A stretch of 64,000 nt of DNA, taken from assembly GCA_963969345.1 (NCBI GenBank), contig OZ017768.1:9278193-9342192 (forward strand), written 5' to 3'. Shown here piece by piece: positions 58,040 through 64,000 of this stretch. The number at the start of each line of letters is the position of its first letter. The first letter of the stretch is position 1. Below the pieces are notes generated by a model. The model searched no databases, was not told the origin of the DNA, and worked only from the letters and a program-made list of their open reading frames with translations. The position numbers were made by a program, and so were the translations under genes. The stretch is from Turbatrix aceti. Lineage: Eukaryota; Nematoda; Chromadorea; Rhabditida; Panagrolaimidae.

Positions 58040-58545
58040 TAAGAACATAATACAAACGTAACATAATACATATTGTTGAAAGTTATGCAGCGCACTTAAA
58101 GTAACTATTTAGCGACAATAAAATGTTACTCAGCGTACCTAACGTAACAAAATTACGACTTTCGAATCTTATTCGACGCACCTAAAGTAATACTGTAGCG
58201 ATCCTTATTACTTTTGAACGTTATCCAGAGCACGTAATGTAACGCTTTAGCATTTTTCAGATGTTACTCACTCAGCGTATAGATATTATTCAGTATACTA
58301 TATGCTATAGCATAAATAATACAACTTTTGAACGTTATCATCAGACATGACGTAACCCAATTTGAACTTTTAACCACCCTGCATGCACTGCCTATAACGT
58401 AATATTTCGTTCAGCGTGCTTGAAATGTCAAGTACAGTACCTATCGTAACATGATAACAACTTTAATACACCACGCACAAGTAGCAATAAAAACGTGGAT
58501 AGCCTGTTATGCAGGGCACCCCCGTAACGCAATAGATGAAAACAA
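58040..58545. repeat. Palindromic GTTAC repeat cluster, intergenic
   Basis: About ten units are present, among the better preserved ones being tgttactcagcgtacctaac gtaacaaaat. Towards 58,300-58,540 they decay to isolated gtaac arms. Confidence 0.8.
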
Positions 58546-60244
58546 ATTTTCGCTGAAAGTTAGAACGAACTTTATGATCCCTACGTTTTATATTAGATAT
58601 TTTGTTTACTCAACCCATGAAAAATAATAAATAACTGCAGGGTGCAAAAAAGTCTTTGCATGCTTACAAGCGCAAAGCAACAACGTTTCACATGGGCTGC
58701 CATTTTCTGGGTTAGTTAGGCGCGCTGTCAAACAAGCCACGTGATTACCGAGTACGTGCACGGGGTGAAAAAAGCACTCCATTTTACATAGCGCAACACA
58801 GAACAAATAATGAAACAGAACGAAAAATCAATCAATAAAAAACAGCTAGTTCATTTCAGCATTTTTTTGGATGTTGATACATATACGTACGACGACCACG
58901 TTGAACGGAAAAAAAAAGTTCTGATATAGAGTATACCGAAAAATAAATGTGGTAGTATTTACGCATCATAAACATCATAGGAGGCCGCATCGTATTCGTA
59001 GCAGTACTTCACGACGAACAAAAAAAAGAGAAGTAAGAAAAAAATTACAAAGTGGCAGAGAAGTATTATATAGGGACCCGAGCGGACTGCACACAACCAC
59101 AACACAGGCACATCACACAGAGAATATGTTTTTTGCTGCTATTCTCTCAATTTTGTGTATGTGCGTGTGTTTGTGTGTCCTAACAGCCACTTGCAATCAC
59201 GCATGCCCGCCGGCGTGTGTGCTTGTGTGTGTGTGTGTTATGCCCTGAGCAACGCGACAGCGACAGCGACGACGGAGACACATAGCAGCAGCAGTAGTAC
59301 ATAGTACATACATTCAAGCAGCCCGGCAGGCGGACGGGTGCGTAAAAGTTTGGCTTCGCTCTTCCCAAAAATCTACTTGCCTTGAGCATGGCGTATTAGA
59401 GGCCGGCAGCTCCCCCCTCCCTCAAGGGCTAAGTTTTTCAACAGCAATGAAAAAAAGTTTTATTCAAAATTGAACTCCTGAAAACACAACTTTTTGACCC
59501 TAATTGCATAATTTTTTTGTGTGGGTAGAAAAAACGTCATTTTTTCAAAAAACATCTACCATTTCAAATACTACCAAGTAGCCAACCAACCGGCCGGTTA
59601 CGTTGCTAGGCTGCTCCAGTCATACAAGATAAAGGACAAAAAAATAAGGAAACAGACCAGGCTTGGTAGCCATTCATCAGTCAGTCAGTCTCTGCAGCCG
59701 TCGTTGTTCGTTCAAAACATAAACAGACAAAAAAATCCTGCATTTTGAACGAGGAAGCAAAAAAAAGAGTGGATGGAATTTTGATTTGTGATTTATTAAA
59801 GGGCTTCAGAGCAGAGAAAGCGTCCAAACTACGGGGTAAATAGTTGCTGAACAAAAAACAAAAAAAAACAGGATAGTAGAGAACAAACAAAATTGCATCA
59901 TAACATCATTCTGTGTTATCATCACGCAAAGAAAGCACAGTACCCAAAAAAAATAATCGTTACCGGGATCGTTTGTGATAAGCTTCCGGCAATGCAAGGA
60001 ATTGAAAAAACTGAACGAGGTTAGATTCACATGTATAAGGGTTCGTATGCATGTTGAGTAAAATTAAATATGTTATGTTTATTTGCACGTACATATAATA
60101 TATTACATGAATGCCAGAATGATAAGAAAAGTAACATGATGCTATTTATTTTTTACAAAATCGCGTAAAGATGAAAACCACAGATTTTGGCTAGGTTGCT
60201 GTCAACAAAATCTAGATTTTTGTAATTTAGAAATTTTCTTACTG
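58546..60244. other. Gene-poor region with simple repeats
   Basis: No gene is supported. A TATATAGGG motif near 59,068 precedes a frame (58,949-59,248) whose C-terminal part is a translated GT microsatellite, so the Cys/Val-rich peptide it predicts is not credible. A minus frame 58,806-58,606 has no domain or splice support. Confidence 0.5.
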
Positions 60245-60490
60245 AATAAAAAGTAACAAAAATCACAAATTTGAACGCTATTCAGCGCAACTGACGTAAC
60301 ATAATAACAATTTTTGAATGTTACTCGGCGTACCTAAGGTAATAGTTTAGTGGTTTCCAGATGTTATTCAACGTGCCTAACGTAACAAAATAGCAACTTT
60401 TAGATGTTACTCAGCGATCGGGAAGTAACGAAATAGCAATTTTTAGATGTTATTCAGAAGTAACAAATATATCAAATGATACTTGGAAGT
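60245..60490. repeat. Palindromic GTTAC repeat cluster, intergenic
   Basis: Five units occur (for example tgttactcggcgtacctaag gtaatagttt), close to the consensus. Confidence 0.8.
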
Positions 60491-61199
60491 AAGAAAATTT
60501 AAAAATATACTTTAAATGTAGTATCGAGACTACCCAACCATTCTAAAGTAGGGTACGGGCAAGAAATTTCAGCAGAAAGTTCTAAAAGTACAAAATCATC
60601 GTGGTGTTAATAGTGTCGCTCCGTGAAAACACAAAAACCTATGGTCCAGTTAAAAACGGGATTAAAGTCGGAAACAAGTTTGTAAAAAAGACAAAAATGG
60701 CCAGGTGACACAAATAATAAACGGACATCATTTACAGTACAAAAAAAATAAAAACAAAACAATCAAACTAACAAAAAAAATTTTAGGCCATATTTGGTCA
60801 CAAGGAGTCGAGGCGCACTAAAAAATAATTGAATGTTTTGTACGCATAAAAAATAGATGAAAGCAATCCTTTTTTGTATACGTGCAGATCTTTAAAAAAA
60901 AGTACACCCTTGTGCCCCCAAGCAGCATAACATGACAACATCTTTTTACAGCGCTCCAGAAAAAGTAGCAGCAAGTGAGTAGATGAGTTTGGTCAATCAA
61001 TAAATTATATAACCGAAACACACACTCATGTTAGAAGAAAAAAAATAGTTGTTCGCAGCCAGAAAGCAAGAGAGTGTTCTGGCAAAAAAAAACTAAAATA
61101 TAGCAGCCAGTTGGCGTACTTTTTTATCATCGACATTGAAAAAACGACGAAAAAACACATGTTGTTTTTTGACATCAAACCAGACGTGGATTAAACAAT
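60491..61199. other. AT-rich region without a supported gene
   Basis: Only short frames occur. Nothing else recognisable is present. Confidence 0.5.
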
Positions 61200-61504
61200 T
61201 GTGCATTGCTCAACGCAATGCACAGGCCTGACAAAATGCAGGGATGCACACCAAAACCGCAGGGATGGAGTCACCCCAACCATCCCTGCGCTTTTGTCGC
61301 ACATCCCCGCGCTTTTGTCGAGCATCCCCGCGCTTTGGTCGAGCATCCCTGCATTTCCCCATGCTGCACGCCTGCTGAAATGCGGGGATGCACACCGAAA
61401 CCGCGGGGATGCACACCGAAACCGCGGGGATGCATGCACTGATTATTGTTTTGCCCCCCCCCATCCCCTTATTATCGACTGATTTTTAGCTCAATTTATT
61501 TATA

Positions 61505-62352
61505 ATACAAGAATCCATTAATTTTTTTACAATACAAAATTATTATTCAGAACCACAAAAAAAAATTGCTCTTGATGTCGAGATGTTGCAGAGGCTTCTG
61601 ATAACTTTCTTATCTCTCCAGAAGGCCTAACCGCAGGGCTTCTGTCCCGTTTTCGTGGCGGGCTGTTAGCCTCTCCTGCTGGCCGGAGTTGATTATGCGA
61701 AGCTGCTGGGCACCCGAAGTTGTTGGGGAGAACGACGTCGGTGTCAGGCATCCAGTTCGGCATTCAAATAAGATGTGAAAACGGCAATGATCTAAAAGTA
61801 GATTCAAGTAAATCATGATTTTTGGAAATCCGGATAACTCACGTGGTTGAATGCGTGCTCTTCGTGGCCGAACACGCTGATTTACACGGTCTTTTTCTTT
61901 GAAGTCGGTTTACCTAAAATCAGTAAAGTTAGTTCATTTTTCGAATTTTTCTTCAAACGTACAGTAAATTTGAAGATAAGCGGGGATTACCATCATCTGA
62001 AACTTTGAGTAAAAACAATAACGAAGCCCGAAAGTTTTTATGCCCCTGAATTTCATGCCAACTGCCTTTCAACCAATTTTTTTCCATTTTCTGCGATTGT
62101 GAAGCCATTCTTGGCACCCCATCTGTCGCAGCGCCATCCTACCTAATAAATCGCAAGAACTCATCATACAATCGCAAAGAAAGGTAAAAAACCGGGTAAA
62201 ACTTGGTTGGTTTTCAAAAAAGTCGTCATCATGCCCCAAAACTTTGAAAAGTTGAAAAAAAAACTTACGTCGACAGCAACAGCAAAGGGATCATCGCTTG
62301 GGGTGAGTTGCCGATCGGGTGTAGTCACGTGGAAGCTGTTACCGGAAAATCC
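61505..62352 (-). pseudogene. Gene-like fragment inside the foldback-like element
   Basis: On the minus strand, tttag at about 62,355 precedes a frame with FSGNSFHVTTPDRQ, ending at a GTAAGT donor (near 62,270). Exon-like blocks follow at about 61,918-61,844 (VNRLQRKRPCKS) and from about 61,791. The last is open in two frames. One gives MPNWMPDTDVVLPNNFGC from a Met at 61,763 to about 61,527, but an in-frame stop precedes it. The joined frame reaches a stop soon after the third block, so the gene appears broken or my junctions are wrong. It shares the SGN exon and the intron sequence with the plus-strand fragment at 54.5-55.2 kb. Confidence 0.35.
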
Positions 62353-62676
62353 TAAAACAAAAACAATAGAATTCACGCCAAAAAACAACGATTACAACAC
62401 ATTCGTAAAAAAAATAACAGACAGAAAAATGAAAAAATGACAAAGTTCTTGGACTGGCCAAAACGAGCGAGCTCGCTCGAAACATTCGCGTTGAGACTCC
62501 TCAAAACAAGAAAAGTCGCAAAACTGCGGCCGTGTAAAAATTTATGAACGAAATTTATTTCAAAATTCGAAAACATTAGTTTCTGACAAGGCATCTTTGT
62601 GTTTTATAGTTTGACAAATAAGATTCGAACATTGCCTTTCGAGCAGTGCTACTCATGTTTGAAAAAATTTTCATTT

Positions 62677-63350
62677 TTGACAAAATTGAAGGAGGTGTAC
62701 TAGAAAAATCATATCTCGTACGAAATTATACTTAGAAACCCAATTAAAAGTGATTCTGAAGCACAACTAAATTTTCTATCCATTAAAAATAGTATCATTT
62801 TCCACAATTCTTTCTAAGTTTCTAAAAAATCTAAATTTCTAAGAAAAACCTAATTTTCGGAACTTTTTAGAACTTCAATCAAAAAACCAATATTAGAATC
62901 GAATTCTACAGTATGTTTTACGTTCGGGACACGTGTTTCAGAATTTTATTATTTTCCTGCGCGCCGGTGCATAAATTCTTCTGAACCCCACTTTTTTTGG
63001 TTTTCAGACACCAAACTTTTACAAAGTAGGGTTCAGGGAAAAATTCAGCGCGGAGCGCATTGAAATTGCATTTTTACGAAAAAATAGGACCCGGCGTGAA
63101 AATAAACGCAGAATCCAATGACGTACTCAGTTTTTTGATCAAAGTTCTAAAAAGTTCCGAAAACCTAATTTTTCTTCGAAATTTTTTTTGGAAACCTTTT
63201 TTTGGGCATTTCTAAGTTGACATGGTATACTTTTTTGTAAAAAATAAGTTAGACAATTTTGTTGGGCTTCAGAATTGCTTTCAATTTTGTTTCCAGCTCG
63301 TTTGGTTCGCACGCAGTGATTTTTCTACCACACCTCCTTCAATTTTGATA
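62677..63350. mobile_element. TIR element family 1, copy 3 (~674 bp)
   Basis: The ends are acaaaattgaaggaggtgta and the inverted ccacacctccttcaattttg, the best preserved terminal repeats of the three copies (about 30 bp). The interior contains actttttagaacttcaatca and aaagtagggttcaggg in the family order. It sits inside the foldback-like element, beside sequence that is also found, inverted, next to copy 2. Confidence 0.8.
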
Positions 63351-63713
63351 AATTTGATAAAATAAAAAAAAATAAAATATGTCATTTGAAGGTACACATG
63401 TACTTGATATGTACCAAAATTTTTGAAAGCAAAAGTCAATTATAAATCGAGTTGCGATTTTTTATTTAAAATGGCGTCGAATTTAGAAATGTTTTTGAAC
63501 TTGGCAAGCATTCGTGCGCATCCCCGCGCTTTTCGTTCGCATCCCTGCAAAAAGCGTAATGCAGGGATGCAACGAGAAAGCGCGGGGATGCATCTCAGCC
63601 TCAAACACCCAAAAAAAGCATCCCCGCGGTTTTGGTGTGCATCCCCGCGGAATTTTTGCATCCCCGCGGTTTTGGTGTGCATCCCTGCATTTTGTCGGGC
63701 CTGTGTGGGATGC

Positions 63714-64000
63714 GAAAAGGTAAGCGAGCGCACACGCATACACCGGCCTGGGCCTGTCGAACAGGGAAAACCAAACGAACAACAACAAGGTTCCGGCGCC
63801 GATTTTGACACGATGAGTAAGTAAGAAGAGATGCAACAACAATTGTTACAATTTCAGTTCCCTTTGGTTGTTGGTTGCACTACAACAGGATGCTCCTCCT
63901 GCCGTACACAACCAGCACGCCAGTTAGTCAGTCGGTGGGTGTCCTCCTTCCCAATCCGTGTTTGGTTATGGAGACAGACGCCAGCTAGCGTCAGAGCAAA
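63714..64000. other. Right edge of the window
   Basis: After the right arm of the foldback-like element there is moderately GC-rich DNA with an incomplete frame leading into it from 63,423 (plus). That frame is mostly translated minisatellite, so no gene is called. Confidence 0.4.

Larger units (their letters stand above)
61200..63713. mobile_element. Foldback-like element with minisatellite inverted arms (~2.5 kb)
   Basis: The left arm (61,200-61,440) and right arm (about 63,515-63,713) are inverted copies. The left arm begins with cacaggcctgacaaaatgca then gggatgcacaccaaaaccgc, and the right arm ends with the reverse complement (gcggttttggtgtgcatccc .. tgcattttgtcgggcctgtg). Each arm is itself made of ~20-bp repeats of GGGATGC-containing units in both orientations, so each can fold. 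The far left end is a 10-bp hairpin (tgtgcattgc / gcaatgcaca). Long inverted arms made of short tandem repeats are the hallmark of foldback-type transposons. The interior holds a TIR element copy and a gene-like fragment, and no transposase is seen. Confidence 0.6.

Noticed and set aside
58949..59248. Cys/Val-rich small protein frame
   Set aside because: The cysteine pattern comes from translating a GT microsatellite.
61191..61482. Overlapping frames rich in HPRA/CIPA repeats
   Set aside because: Translation of the ~20-bp minisatellite in the foldback arm. All frames stay open because the unit lacks stops.
63423..63842. Frames of 119-133 codons on both strands
   Set aside because: The same minisatellite effect in the right arm. 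No independent coding evidence.

Overview
The window looks like nuclear DNA of a nematode; I cannot name the species. The evidence is a nuclear receptor with the nematode-type P-box CRSCNAFFRR, spliced genes in which most introns are only 45-60 bp and usually end in TTTTCAG/TTTTTAG, compact gene spacing, and possible trans-splice acceptors just upstream of several start codons. All gene models were assembled by hand from frame and splice-site consistency. No search was run.

Layout. Positions 1-23,414 are one tandem satellite of about 20 copies of a 1,177-bp unit. Part of it has a three-unit higher-order period of 3,533 bp, and two units carry inserts at the same site. Diverged inverted pieces of the unit follow (to about 23,860). 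The gene block is 24,127-49,605: a membrane-anchored METTL13/spermidine-synthase-like methyltransferase (+); the Ski2 exosome-cofactor helicase (-); a class I SAM methyltransferase (+) followed 250 bp later by mitochondrial methionyl-tRNA synthetase (+); a probable two-exon membrane-protein gene nested antisense in an intron of that synthetase; a small secreted cysteine-rich protein (+); a broken partial copy of the synthetase gene; a NAP1-family histone chaperone (-); and a nuclear hormone receptor (-).

From about 49.6 kb to the end I find no convincing intact gene. The stretch holds AT-rich DNA, at least three ~675-bp terminal-inverted-repeat elements, a 2.5-kb foldback-like element (61.2-63.7 kb) with minisatellite arms, and a pair of gene-like fragments in inverted orientation.

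A short palindromic repeat (arms TGTTAC/GTAACA around a GC-rich core) occurs in at least twelve clusters in introns and intergenic DNA. It never falls in an exon, and is the most pervasive unexplained signal.

Functionally the genes are ordinary housekeeping or regulatory genes: cytoplasmic 3'-5' mRNA decay, mitochondrial translation, chromatin assembly, transcription regulation and methylation. They do not form one pathway. I see no rRNA gene, CRISPR array or virus.
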